This document shows, in pieces, positions 11,867-24,600 of a DNA stretch of 64,000 nt. The notes beneath the pieces are model-generated. The model had not been told where the DNA came from. It did not search any database and was given only the letters and a program-made list of their open reading frames with translations. The first letter of the stretch is position 1, and each line of letters starts with the position of its first letter. Location of the stretch: contig JBLDXI010000026.1 in NCBI GenBank assembly GCA_047495785.1, positions 744,001-808,000 of the forward strand. The letters are read 5' to 3'. The DNA is from Lepidodermella squamata. Its lineage: Eukaryota; Gastrotricha. The position numbers were made by a program, and so were the translations under genes.

Positions 11867-13176
11867 TCAGACACCCTCCTCGCATTCAAGGTCCTGATTG
11901 AGAATCCGTTTAATTTGAGCGAATATCGGAGTCTCCCGCGACAGCTGTGTCACACCTTGTTGCGTCTGAAGTGCCACCTGTCTCGCCAACTGCAGCGCCA
12001 AGCTAAAATAACGCCAACGCTGATCAATCAATGCAAGATTTCCGCTTGTCATTGTGGACGTATACAGGCTAAAAGCCAACTTGAGCCTGTCACAGAACCG
12101 CTCAAAACGATCACTGCCCGTTCTCCCTACGCAAAAGTCGAAGATTAGGCAAAATTAGGCTATTTTTCAAGAAAATAACCTGTAAAGTACAAAACTGCCA
12201 TAAAAATGCAGCATTCCGGTAACGATGGCTTCCAAATTGAGAATAAATGAGCCAGTTGATGGCATAAATCATCCGTGATTCGAAACTCAGGAAACCACTC
12301 GAGGACCTTAGCACGAGACTCCTCGCTCAATCCGATGAAAGCTGACGCCTGAGATCCGGCTGTTGAAGGGAAAACAGTATTTATCGCTGCAAACGAAGCT
12401 GTACTGAGAGCCATAACGTGATGTTCTGGCAAAAAGCCATAATCGTCCTTAAATTGTTGTCCATACTCATTAACAACAGCTATCATTCCATGAGCGTGTT
12501 GAGCCGACATTTCACGAAAAGCTTCCAAATCAGCTAAAGGTTTCGGGTTCCGTTTCAAAACAAGCTAAAACAAATGAAAAATCAAGGCATGGTTCTTCAA
12601 ACTAGCAATACTCACGAATTCAAGGTTATGGAGATAAGTGAATGCGCTGATTGAGTTACGAACGAGATCCTCTATCATATCGCCGTCGAAAAGGGTTGGT
12701 TGTGTGAGCATTGCTGACATTGCTTTTAAATTAAAAGCTCCGTCTGGTGAAGCTTCACCTGGAGGCGACATCTTGTTTTCAACGCTTTCTTCAATCACCG
12801 TTTTCGAAATTGGCGAGCCGTTTGAATTTCCTTCTTTTGGCGAAGCGGCCTCCACGCTTGAAAAACTTCCCTGACTCTTCAAATGCTTGCATTGCATACC
12901 CGCGGATAAACATCGCTCGAAGCGGCATTTCGGGCAGTAGTTTCGCTTTTTGAAGTCATGGCACTGCCCGGGCGAGTTCTCAGACGTGCATTTCAGGCAG
13001 TCTATCCCGCGTTGGCAAGTTCGGCTGAAAAATTTGCGGCAAGCCTCGCAGATTGAAGGGTGGAATCTTTTGCGTCGCGGGACCGGCTCTTGGCACACCT
13101 TAATGCAAAAAACAGTACATAAAATCTGGGTTAAGACAAGCCTGTCTTTTACCTTGCAGAATATAGCCTTCATCAT
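11867..13176 (-). CDS. Nuclear hormone receptor NHR-b
   Basis: Exons 13176-13153, 13098-12616, 12564-12180, 12126-11867; 383 aa, phases consistent. The DNA-binding domain starts CKVC with the intron inside this CxxC, then PRRKRFHP and the P-box CEACRKFF. Finger 2 has extra cysteines (CLKC) and slightly altered spacing before CPKCRFERC. A hinge of about 65 residues rich in Ser, Pro and Glu leads to an LBD with few introns. WKPSLPE near the LBD centre matches WNPSL in NHR-a and NHR-d. It probably binds DNA as a transcription factor; the ligand is unknown. Fewer LBD introns than in the other four copies suggests intron loss. Confidence 0.86.
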
Positions 13177-14422
13177 TTTGAAAAACTAGATAGGATTATA
13201 GATGCTTGTCTGCATTTCACTTAAATAAGACGTGTATAGTGTTTCCGTGTTAGGATGCGTTGGAAAAATCGATCGATGATAAAAGTGTGCGACCGACGAT
13301 AATTGGGGGTGGCAATTTTCCGGGGAATGTCTGCAGCTATCAATCAGATTGATTTGATTAAGCGTATAAAAAGTAGGGCTTATTTCATTGAGCCGTTAAA
13401 TTTTCACAACTTCCAGTATTATTTTGTCAAAAAGGTGACATCATACGCCATTCGCTACATCTTAATTGAGAATTTTCATGAATCGGGTGCTTTTAAGATT
13501 GATAGGGTGGTAATTTTATGCCTAATTGTAGTATGTAAACTAACATTTCTGACATATTTTCGTTAGAGCGAGCGGAGAGCGGAACAAAAATATAAATTTT
13601 TAGAAGTTTTAGGATTCCTAGGAAAAACCTTCACCAATCTTTATAGTTCACAAAATGTTTGATAAGTTGTCAGTAGATAGCAAAGATTTCTACATTGAGA
13701 TCGAAGACGCTCAGAAAGGTATCCGCTTAACCATAGACAACACTGCATCAGATAGGAAACTAACGATCTTTCCATAGTGAATTTATTCGAGCTATTATTG
13801 CAAAAAGGGCGGCACGCGACCACTTCTTATGCCAACAAACGCCCTATCCGTCCATTATAATTTTAATTAATTTCAAAAATAAAAAAGTCACAGGTGCTAC
13901 TTTCAAAAATTTCGACCTTCTCTTGGCTCTTTCGGAAATTTTTTGAAAAATTTGAACACATCCATTTTGAGAATTGTCTTTATCCGATGAAATTAAATTT
14001 GTCAGGTAAATAATTTATTTTGATTTTCCGATTTTTTCTGGACTGAAAAAATCGAAATTAAAATTAAAGAAGATATTTTTCTTGATAATGAAGCTTTTGT
14101 GGCTTGCAAACGTACAACTCAATTAGCTCGGTGTTAAACCAAAACGACAAACCGAAACTCTTAGCACCGTCGAACTATACTGCTTTATCAATACTTTTAT
14201 TGGTCGATGAAGGAAATAAATATTCGTTGTCAAGTTATAAATCAGAAGAATAATTAGGCAGATAAGCCACAGTTTTCAGGCCTTGTGAGGAAGCACTAGT
14301 TTATAATAATAATAATCTTTCGAAAATTGAGTGTCATGGCGTGATTATTGAAGATTACAAATCTTAACAGAATCCAAGCGATCCCGGTTCTTCTCGACGG
14401 CGCGAAACCGCTCAGTATATCA
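13177..14422. other. Intergenic, with a dispersed repeat
   Basis: Between NHR-b and the 3' end of the lectin-like gene. It holds one copy of a dispersed repeat (13809-13880) and short open frames without support. Confidence 0.5.
13809..13880. repeat. Dispersed repeat, copy 1
   Basis: Begins GCGGCACGCGAC and ends AATTAATTTCAAAAAT; the same two blocks recur at 16564-16627 with a diverged middle. It may be a terminal fragment of a transposon family. Confidence 0.55.
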
Positions 14423-17400
14423 TTATTCTATCTGCTCGCAAATTGCGGTGCGGGAGAAACCGCAGGGGCTCCGGTAAATCATGGCATTGAGAATGACTGC
14501 GCCTGAAATAACAAATTCCGGTAAACGATCGGAAATTGACATTTTCGTTCACGGCTTACAGTGCAGCCTGTATGCATCATCAAGGTCTCTAGCTTGAAAG
14601 TCGAATTGCGAGTTGTTAAACGGTTCGCCGGAGAGCCAATGGTAGGCGGTCAGGCTTCTGCGAACCCCACCGATGAAAGTTTGATTATTTGCTTGAGGCA
14701 GCAATGCAAGAGAAGAGTTGTAGGTAATCGCGTCTGCAATCTTCACCAGTGACCTTCCGCCGTCTTGGCACGCTTTTGACGCGTTCATCCTAGCGTCTGC
14801 TTGTGAGGTTAGCCCTAATTGAGACGACATCTGGAACAAATCAATGTAATCTTTCATAATTTTACAAGACTCAATACTTACTAGTTCTGGCAATTGCTAG
14901 TGGATACGTGAAAAGCATTTGAAATAAGAATAGGTATCAATGTTAATGAATAATGAAAGATGTGAACTTACTGAATCAGCGCAAAGACCTTTTGCCAAAA
15001 GCGAGCATTGATTCTCTTGAATTCCGAATTGCGTCAGAATCAAACCTGAGCATTGAAGACAGAATGTTTCAGAATCACCCAACCGAAACCAAAGCGGCCA
15101 AGTTCGCATCAATATCGGCCTAAACATTTTCCGGGAATACTGTTAAAAACCCCTTCGGTCTGGTTTTAGACAACGTTTCCAACACAGAGGGACTTATTCG
15201 TTTCAAATGGACGGGCTCTTATTTAAAATTGCGATCTCCCCCAGGCAAAACAAAAGTTTTCGCGTAAAAATGCAAGTCAAATAGGTTATACGCGCAAATC
15301 ACACAACTACTCTCGCGTGATGTTTGAGAGTGCGCACACCGTCGAATGAGTGAACCATGGAGAATCCTGTGTTACTCTATGGAGAACGGAGAGCACGTAA
15401 AAAGTTGGTTGCTTCGAATATTTTAGGCCAGAACCCCATTCATTCGACAACAAGTACATATGAGACATGTGACACCAGCGCGCGTGGCCCAAATTTACTG
15501 AAAGGTTGTGACTTTGAATTTCGAATCTTGCGCCCAAGTGCACTTGCACAACCGGGACCTTTGGGTCAATCTGCAATGGGCCCGGGAGCCTTGCAACTTA
15601 CATTCGCCCAAGTCTTGAAAGCCAGTATAATTGCTGTACCAAAATGGCGAATCGACATCAACGAGACTGCCATCTTCCCATGTGAAATCAGCAAAGAGTC
15701 CGATATATCTCTGGATATCGCCAACGCTGTTATTGATAGTCAGCTTCCAAGCCGCATCTAGATCAGCCTGCGAAGAAAATGTCGCCAGCCGCCCACCTTG
15801 AGCTTTGCAAGTCTGAATGTGCTGAAGGAAAGTGCCATAGCCCTGGTCCAGGAAATATGACTTCACTGGTTTCAAGTCAGCCATGCAGTTTGCGTAATTT
15901 TCCGCAAATTTCGTCGCGTTTGAATACATCTTCACCTATTTTGTGGAAGGTGGAAGCAAGTGAAAAATCAAGCTTCGTTCTTGGTAATGTTGCTTAACCA
16001 TTGTTGAGCCACTCGGGCACGTGTTGTAACACTTTTTGCCATTTTGAGTCTCGCATTGAACAGCATACTGAAAATAAGTTATTTTCATTACAAACTTTCA
16101 TATATTTCCGAAAAGTTAAGACAACTCAGTTTTCTATCATCAAGCCTAACTTGCGTCTAAAGAGCCATTCTCATCGATCAAAACTGAAAAATCTCGAAAT
16201 CGAACAACCGGGAATCTCAAGTTTAGAGTGCTCGAACCTCAATTTCTTGTGGGCCAAATGGAGATTCGGACCCATTTAGACCCTCAGAACTGTATGCAAG
16301 AAAAGAAAAGATAAGAAGGTTGAATTACCCATGATAGACAGTTGGCTCTGCTTCTGTAGACACCAGTGGAAAATTCCTCGGTTTCATTGGCCAGACAGCG
16401 GGAGCTGCTCGGTCGGCAACCAGTGAATTCACGGGTAGCAGCATTGAAGCAGCGGATGTGCGGCTTGACAGCGTCGGCACGATCGCCTGAAACAATACAA
16501 GTTCCCACGTCAAGAATGGTACATATACCAACCACTATGGTTCGCTATAGGATAGAGTAAGGAGCGGCACGCGACAACATTGTAGGTCGCTTTTAGCCGA
16601 CAATAAAATGTAATTAATTTCAAAAATCGACAACCTCCATTGTTTCCCAATCGAATTTTTTATTTACTGCTAATAAAATACTAGAAGCCGCCCTCTATCT
16701 AATGACACATCAAAGGGCTATAATTGGCGATTTTCGGTAAAAATTCGATTTCTCACCCGGAAAAAATTTGAAATTTTTCGAAAAAATAGTTTATCCATGT
16801 ATAGAGTTTTGTCTATCCGGTAATATAAAACTTGATCAGTAAATATTCTATCTCGATTTTGCGTTGTTGCTAGATTATCGGCGATATGCAGCGTGTCCCA
16901 TAAGTAACGCAAACAAAAGGAAATGCACGGAAAAGGGATCAGAAACTCAAAAATGAGAGTTGAAGTCATATACCTATAATGGCCGGGAAAATCTTAGAAA
17001 CATCTAAAATGCCATAAGAAAAGTAATCAAGTATGTCACTTGTGCATGGTATTAAAAAAATTTGAAGAAAGTTGATTCAACCAGGTAAACACCGAAATTA
17101 CCGCACCAGTTACCATCGGGGTTTTCGGGATTCTCTCCGGTAAATTTTCAGTACTTTCGGTTATATCTTGTGGATATGGGATGAAAGATTCCCTCACTTA
17201 ATTTCAAAAAGTAGTTTAATTTCCTTAAAAAGTTTGCAAAATTACAAAATGGGACACACTGTAATGCAACACGGCCAATAAAGTCCGATTCGATGGCACA
17301 CGTCAACATAAATTCGGGAAATCTACATGTCGTATATAATGTGGACTTTTATCTAATGTCAACTTTACATAGCAAAAGTGCCCTATGTAATGTTGATTTT

Positions 17401-18705
17401 CATCCCGATTTCTGAAAGCCCTTGGAATCCCAAGTTGACCACAAATTAGAGTCGGCATCGAGGAATTCGAAAATGAATTTCTTCATTCACATGGGTGAAA
17501 CATAGCCGATGATATCGACTATATTCGAAAAATCGATCGGAATCTATTTTCGAAAATCGATCATTTTGGGAGTTTGGGTGATCGGTATTTCTTTCAAAAT
17601 ATCAGATTCGAATTCCTCGATGCCGACTCTAATTTGTGGTCAACTTGGGATTCCAAGGGCTTTCAGAAATCGGGATGAAAATCAACATTACATAGGGCAC
17701 TTTTGCTATGTAAAGTTGACATTAGATAAAAGTCCACATTATATACGACATACATAAAATATTTACCAGAACTTGGCTAGTAACCGCATCAGAAAATTCC
17801 TCAAGGTAGTGGAAAAAATCGAAGCAAAAAATATGTTGTCGAATTTTGATCAACTCACTGCTGATACTTCGAAGGCAGGCTTCCAAGCTGGTGAATGGAG
17901 ATCCCGGCACTTGAGGTTTCGACTAGATTCTCATCAGATTAGCAGGCAATAGATCATTGGTTGAGTTTCTCACCGAATTAGTTGGACACGAGAGGTCGCT
18001 TGGGGTGCAGGTGACAAAATTGTTAGTGGCATCAAAACATGGATCGAATTTGCGAGCCTGTTAATACCAAGAATGCGTCAATTGGAAAATCAGAATGGGA
18101 TCAATTTTACCGGAAATGAATTTTGCTCCGTAGTACAACTTGCCAAATTCGTCCGAAACGGGTAAGCGCCGTTGTACGTGCCGCCAATCTAGAGCGTAAA
18201 AAAATTATAAAAAAAAACATCAATTTTTTAAATTATTTTAAATTATTTTAAATTATTTTAAATTATTTTAAATTAAAAGCGAGAAAAATGACAATGGTCA
18301 CGCACCATGATTTCGGTTGTTTTTCCACAGCCAGGGCTTCCAGGTCGGCAAGTAGCTGCATAACTATCGAATCTGTAGCACAGCCTGGCAGTCTGAGGAT
18401 AAAATTAAAAATTAAAATTAAAAAAATTGAAAAAATTGCCGAGAAATTCTACCGCTCTCAAGCATGAAGTTTGGTCAGACAGGCTGATTCCAAGCTAAGG
18501 AGAAAAATTCGATATTATTATACGGCTATTAAAAATTAGTTCAACGACCTACTTGATACTCGCGTAATCGCTGACAGCCATTGGGCAATTCGCGGCAATC
18601 TGTGAATTTGTCATCGAATTGCGAGAAGCATCGAACCCATTCGCCACATTGCACCACGTCAGCGGCCGCCAATAACGCGGCAAATATCGTTAAAATAACT
18701 TTCAT
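14423..18705 (-). CDS. Secreted protein with Cys-rich modules and two C-type-lectin-like domains
   Basis: Exons (minus): 18705-18553, 18494-18453, 18392-18306, 18188-18111, 18057-17974, 17922-17859, 16486-16329, 16067-15999, 15935-15499, 15119-14972, 14896-14560, 14502-14423; 578 aa. A signal peptide (about residues 1-20) precedes four copies of a module C-F-x(5-7)-F-x2-C-x(4-6)-C-x(14-25)-C. A first CTLD (CKAQGGRLATFSSQADLD, then IGLFADFTWEDG) and a second (CQDGGRSLVKI, FIGGVRRSLTAYHWLSGEPFNN, closing ICE) follow. No EPN or QPD sugar-binding triplet is obvious, so calcium-dependent sugar binding is doubtful. The join between the CTLDs (15119-15499) is the least certain part. Likely roles are extracellular adhesion or immunity. 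Confidence 0.78.
16564..16627. repeat. Dispersed repeat, copy 2
   Basis: Shares GCGGCACGCGAC and AATTAATTTCAAAAAT with 13809-13880. It lies in the 1.4-kb intron of the lectin-like gene. Confidence 0.55.
17328..17750. mobile_element. Foldback transposon in an intron
   Basis: Inverted repeats of about 140 bp face each other: left arm 17328-17470, right arm about 17609-17750. They begin TGTCGTATATAATGTGGAC and are almost identical. Direct TACA repeats flank the element (17324-17327 and 17751-17754), consistent with a 4-bp target duplication. The spacer of about 140 bp has no coding capacity. It sits in the large intron of the lectin-like gene, so a copy in the pre-mRNA could form a long double-stranded hairpin. 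Confidence 0.85.
18228..18275. repeat. 10-bp tandem repeat
   Basis: About four and a half copies of AATTATTTTA in an intron of the lectin-like gene. Confidence 0.9.
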
Positions 18706-19559
18706 CCCTGTTATCTGATTAAATTGGCGAAAATCTTTAGAAGCGAAACTTGGGAATTTGTGATTTTTTCAATTCAAGATAAATCGCTGTTGATAACAAT
18801 AACATGTTTATCGTTTCCACCCTATTGTGCTAGGACAGGTTATTATTGTTGAAAAAACAAAGTCAGTCACGCGTGAAATCTTTTGCGTGTATTTTTGCAC
18901 GCGCTGTCTCAGTTTTTTCGATGCGAAAATTATTTACGACTTTTATGAATTCCTTTGAAATGACGTTAATTCGAACATTTTTAAATGAAGGTGTGGATAT
19001 AATAATAAATTGATGGGATATTCTTAAACAGCAAATACCTGATTCTTTATATTCATCGAAATAGCGCCAAGTACTTGAAATAATAGAATGTTCAAATATA
19101 TATTTATCGATTAATGAGGGTTTTATATCAGTTGCTCTAAAACTCATTTTTTCCTCTCATGTTTGGAAATTTTACGATTCGGTGTGCACATAATACTCAG
19201 GTACCAGTGATTATGCATTGGCGTCATTTGCGCGGCGACATTTGCGCTAAAAACTGCTCTAAATTTGTAAACGACATAAGCGCTAACGACAATTGCGCCG
19301 AAATATATTAGTTATCCTTTTTCTCGCAGTCTTTTTCTGGTACGCAGCGAATGTCGGTGAACTGCATTGAATCGATATGAAAATTGCAAATCTTCGCCCA
19401 GGTAATACCCACTCGCCCATATTATTCATCCTGCGATAAGATGACCTATATTCGACAATAATTAATCCTTCGGCAAGAATACATTTATTTTCAAGTTATA
19501 TTTATTTCAGCTGTATCGTAAAAAAAGAATTATTTTTACACCTCAAATCACATTGAAAA
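18706..19559. other. Divergent intergenic region
   Basis: Lies between the 5' ends of the lectin-like gene (-) and the GPCR (+), so it should hold both promoters. Around 19220-19310 a short word close to TTTGCGC is repeated several times. No gene is seen. Confidence 0.5.
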
Positions 19560-21693
19560 ATGAATAGCTCATCTAGTACTGCCAACTCGAGCGGTAACTC
19601 GACTTGTACAGGCACCTCGCAGCCAGACTTTATCGTCGTAACCCTCGGCTACGTCATACCTGCGTTGAATATATTCGCAATTATCGAAAACGCAATGACA
19701 TTCGTTATATTAAAGGACGCTACAACCTTCAAATCTCCAGTTTTCGTATATTTAACATTTTTATCCGCCATCCAATTTTTCACCGCCATTGGCCAATTTT
19801 TGTTCGCCTTCTTCACGGTTCACTTCCGTGGGGCTGCTTGGAAATTACCGATATTGAAATACGTCATCTGGCCTTTGGTTAATTGGAGCTGTACCGAATC
19901 TCTGGTTTTCACAGTCGCTTTTACGATCGAGCGATTTTGCTTTGTTACAACAAATAAAACGCAGCGTCCGGATTTTGAAACGGTTCGGAAACAACGGCGG
20001 CAGGCTACGATAATTTGCGTCGCTTTGCTGGTAGCCGTGACAGTGCTTAACGGGCCGAGAATGGCGAGTCTGAACTTGTTGTACCAGGCCGAGTGCAGCA
20101 ACTTCAAGTTCGGCCGTGATTATAGCCAAATTTTCGAAATCTACTCTTTTGCGCAATTTTTCATCTTCAGCGTTGGTAAGCAACAAACCGGACTTTTTTA
20201 ATTCGTGAGTGAGCAAAATTCAGGGGAATATACGGGAATCTATTTCTCGTTGAAGAATTACTGGGAAATTTCGAATCTTTATTTAGATTCAACAAATTCA
20301 GAAAATGCAAATTTTATGAAAAATCGAAATTCCGTCCCTCTAATATCTATCAGATTCTATATCCAATCAATGCAATTTAGAAGAAATTTTTTATTTCAAA
20401 TTTTGAGAATAAAAATTTAGAGCGCAACCGCATTTTCTAATTTTGCAACGTTTGCGGGAAATTTATCTAGTTTACTAAAATTTAACCTAAGCATTCCTTT
20501 ATCCACGATTTCACCAAAGAAATAACAAATTTACCGGAAAAAAACCCGGAAAAACCCGATGATGGTAAGTGGTTCGGTGTTTTCGGTATTTCATCTGGTT
20601 TGATCCCATTTTCCCGGGTTTTTCTCTCCCCATTGACACTGCTCACTCGAATTGAGATTCTATAAGGAACGCTGAAGCCCGAAAAGCCAAGTTTATGGGG
20701 ACGGTTTGTGCTAGAACTTTGAATTTACCGTGTTCTATAGTCGACAAATTAAGAAAGAAATATTGTATTTCGAATGATTTGTCCCGTTTTAACAGGGTGC
20801 CTTGTCCTGCTCATCGTTTTCAACATCCTTCTCATTATTGCCGTGTACCGATCGAGTTATAAAAACCAAAACAAAAGCGATCGAAAATCTCGCCAACATC
20901 GAAAACAATGCCAGTTAAACATTACGCTGATTACAGCTACGGCAACGACTGTTCTCTGCGAACTTATGGTAATTTAACAAATTTTATTTTGATAAATAAA
21001 TAACTAATAGAGCATCCAGCCCTAAATTCGGCCACTTTTCGGGTTTTTCCTACTTTGCCGCAGCCAGATGAATTTTTAGAAAATATTCCACTATTACAGA
21101 ATTGTAGAGGTGTTCTTGGGCTATCGATTGCCGGTTTCCGCAAGTTCGGACGATTTTACCTTGATTTATGGCTAATTTTGAAGTCACCTAGACTGCTGGC
21201 CAGAATTAGGGAACCGGGCGCCCTAATTTCGGCCACCTCATCCAGTCACGCTAATACCTTACGTCTGATGCCGTTAAATTGATATCGGCGAGCTTAGTGT
21301 GGAAATTTCGGCCGGTGGTTGAAGTTAGATCGCAGCGGCCGAAATTAGGAATTCCTGCTCTACCCCATTTAATGACTGAAATTAATTTGCAAGAAGTTGA
21401 TTTTATTATGTTTATCCTTATAGCCTGCTCTTTTCAATCCAATCATCGGAATGTTGCTATGGGAACGCTACAACATTTTCGACCAGGCCTTTTTGAGATC
21501 TGTCCTAGATTTATTCGCCGTCTTCTACGTCATCGAGTACAGCGCCAATTTTTTCATCTACTTCATCGGAAACAGCCACTTTCGCCGATCTTTATTGCTA
21601 AAACTGAAACTCGACAAATTTATTACAATTCGAAAAAATTCGCTAGCATTAATTGCGTCATCGATAAAACCGGAACGAAGTGGTCGGTCATAA
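19560..21693 (+). CDS. Class A (rhodopsin-like) peptide-type GPCR
   Basis: Seven-TM receptor, probably coupled to G proteins at the cell surface. Exons 19560-20175, 20796-20968, 21424-21693; 352 aa, phases consistent. The N-terminus is Ser/Thr/Asn-rich with several N-glycosylation sequons. TM1 starts near TLGYVIPALNIFAIIE; an IERF motif at the end of TM3 replaces the usual DRY; ICL3 is very basic; TM7 ends EYSANFFIYF then IGNSHFRRSLL in place of NPxxY. The topology resembles invertebrate FMRFamide-type peptide receptors, but the ligand cannot be assigned. Its last codons overlap the stop of NHR-c on the other strand. Confidence 0.85.
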
Positions 21694-24600
21694 CGCGAAA
21701 TTGGGCGACTGCTGCAACATTGGCACAGCGTCGGGGGCGGTTAACGCCCCTTGAAACATGAATTGTGTTATGAGCGACTTTTCTTTGGCGCTGTACGACG
21801 GGAAAAGTCGGCGGTTAATTTGCTCGCCGGCTTTTTGGAAACTCGCCACGACCCGGTCGGCTAGACTTACGGTCCGCCGCAGGTAGTACTGCGTGTCCTC
21901 CACGGATCGCCGCGATTGCCGAGATACGTACATGTTGAAGGCGGCTTTCAATAGTTGTTTCGTGTGTTCGACTCGAGGATCGTTCAAGCCATGAGCGCCT
22001 TGCGTATGGAAATATTTTTCGTTTTTTTTCAATTAATTGTTTGTAATAGTTTTACCGTGGAAAAATAAAATATTGAGCAGGAGAGAAAGTTCGACAATCG
22101 AAGGTTGCCATTCATCTCGGAGGCATGAAGCTAGCTCCTCGCCCAATCTCCAGGTTCCCTGTATTAAAAATATGAATTTGAGCATTATGGGTGTACCAAG
22201 TGCGCACCCTAACGCTTAGGGTTCCAGCACTAAATTTGAGACTCCAGCTGTAGATTTCCCCTAAGTATGGTTTTTCTAATTTCCTGATTTTCTAACCTTC
22301 GCAGTGAATTCTGAATTTTAGAAATTTATAACTCCAGAGCCGGCGATTGAAAATGTTGATCAAACTTCGGCCATTCCTTAACGCTGAGATTCTATGACCT
22401 ACCAGAGAGTTCTGAGAGTAAAGTCGTAAAATTGTATAAAGGACATTCATCAAGGGTGTCGGCTCAAAAGTTGAGCTACTCCGTGAGCCGGGTCTTCGAC
22501 AGAGGTTCTTGGTTGTATTCCTAGCCTCAAAACAGAGCAAGCTACAAAATATGCGCGGTCGTAAAATTCTGCTATTTTTAACTTTATATATTATCAATTT
22601 AGCGCGAGTACTACATTGCCAACGCGCCGAACTCTTTCTCAGTCAGATTTTAGTCAAAACAGGATGCTAAATTCTACAGGCTGGCCAAAAAGGGTGGTCG
22701 CATGGGGCAAAGTTCATTGACTGGAGTGCGCAAGAAGAGTTTCGAGAAATTGAAGAGTTTCATGAGCAAAAGAAATGCTTGAAATTTTTCAATTTCTTAA
22801 AGCTTTTCATTTAATTTATGCGCACTCCACTCAATGAACTTTGCCCCCTGCGACCACCCTTTTTGGCCACCCTGTATTATGGGATGAAGCGACTTTTTCG
22901 AATTCTTATCATACTATACAGCGATTCTCAAACCTGTTGTTCGGGGTAAGCTGCAAGGAAGCTCGGCAAAATCGAATCTCGCACGAAGAAAGCGCCAGCT
23001 GAGCTGTCGATCAGGGAACTAGCAATTCCGATAATTTGCTTCCACGAAGCTGCCAGCATTGCGGCGAGAGACACTTCACAAACTCCGAAATTATCTTTTC
23101 ATCAACAAAATGATAGGAAAGATTCTCGAGAACGGGAAAATATACAACCTCTCATGAAGTTAGCGTAGTTCCAGCCAATATTTGTAGCTCCCTCGAATTG
23201 CTCAACAATTAGCCGGAGAAAATTTTCGCCTTCGAAAATCGTCCTATCATACGTCCGCATAGGCAACTAAAATTCGCCAATGTAATTTACGGCAAAAATG
23301 AGATAAAAAATCATTTTACGTGTTCGAGGTCGTGAAGCAGGGTGAGTGAGTAAATTGATTTTCGAATAACGTCTTCTAGCGCTGCGCCATCGAAAATGGC
23401 TGGTTCTCGGGGTAACAAAACGACAGCAGTGTTGGAACATTCAGGGCTGTTTGGCTTCGATACGCTTTCACACGAATCAATAGAATCTTCAGCAATCGAC
23501 ATTGTTTCGGATTGCCTCGAAGACTTGTCGCTTTTTTTGCCTGAAAAAAAGTTGGGAAATATTTTGAAGGTGACGTAATATCAGGGTTAAATTAAATTGT
23601 TTCAGAAAATTCTTAGTCTCGTCGGTTTAGATTAACATTTAATTTATTAATTCTACTTTCATAAATTTGAATATAATTATGAGGCCATTGCATATGCAAA
23701 TGAGGGTCAAAATTAAGGTTTTAAATATCCAAAATGAGGTCAAATTATAATATGCATTATTTCTTGCGGGAATAACTATACCGTGGCGTGAGATAACTTT
23801 GCCGGCAATTTTCGCCTATGGTAACCTGTTTCTTTTTAAATTTTATACCGTAAAAATCCCGGTTCCATTCTCGATCGATTGGTGAAAACCCGGTCGACGA
23901 CCGATAACATCAATCGATTCTGTGGAGGTTAACCATCTGGCAGAAACTAGGTCGATGATTCATCACGCCCTCTCAACCATGTCCAGGCCAAAGGACAAGG
24001 GGCGCCCCTTGTCCTTTGGCCTGGACATGAGAGGTCGAAAGAGAAAAAAAACCAGAAAATAGTCCGCGAGCTGCAGTTTACGAATTAGGTGTGGCATGCC
24101 ATCTTGAACAGAGGAGAGCAAATGGGAGAAGAAAATTGCAGAAGATGACGAAAAATTCAAAAACCATCTCCAAACGTCAAAAACACGACTTTTGACACGT
24201 CAAAATAAATACAAGACAAATCAGAAAAACCCATAGGTGAAAAATGGCCGGTAAGGAAATTTGTCTCTAGACAGGAGAGCAACTGACATCACTGCAGAAA
24301 GTAAAAAAACCTCAAAAGTAGACGGCCTACTCACCCTCAATTTAGCACTAAAATTTGACAAATAAAATCTCGTGAATTTAAAAAAATGATATTTAATTTT
24401 ATTTAATTTTATTAATAAAATTAAAAATTTTTTATGTGAAGGTATAAAAGGCGCATTTTTTCTTCGTCAAGATTTTCCTACATGTTTATCGCAACCTAAA
24501 TCATCGCTTTTTGCTGCGCCAAGTTGTCAAATAGTTAAATCTTTACACGCTCACAGATCCCTCTGCGTAGTTTTTACGCGATAGTTGCAATGGACTAATA

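Noticed and set aside
11584-11901. 105-aa plus-strand frame
   Set aside because: Overlaps the NHR-b 3' end in antisense and shows no features of its own.
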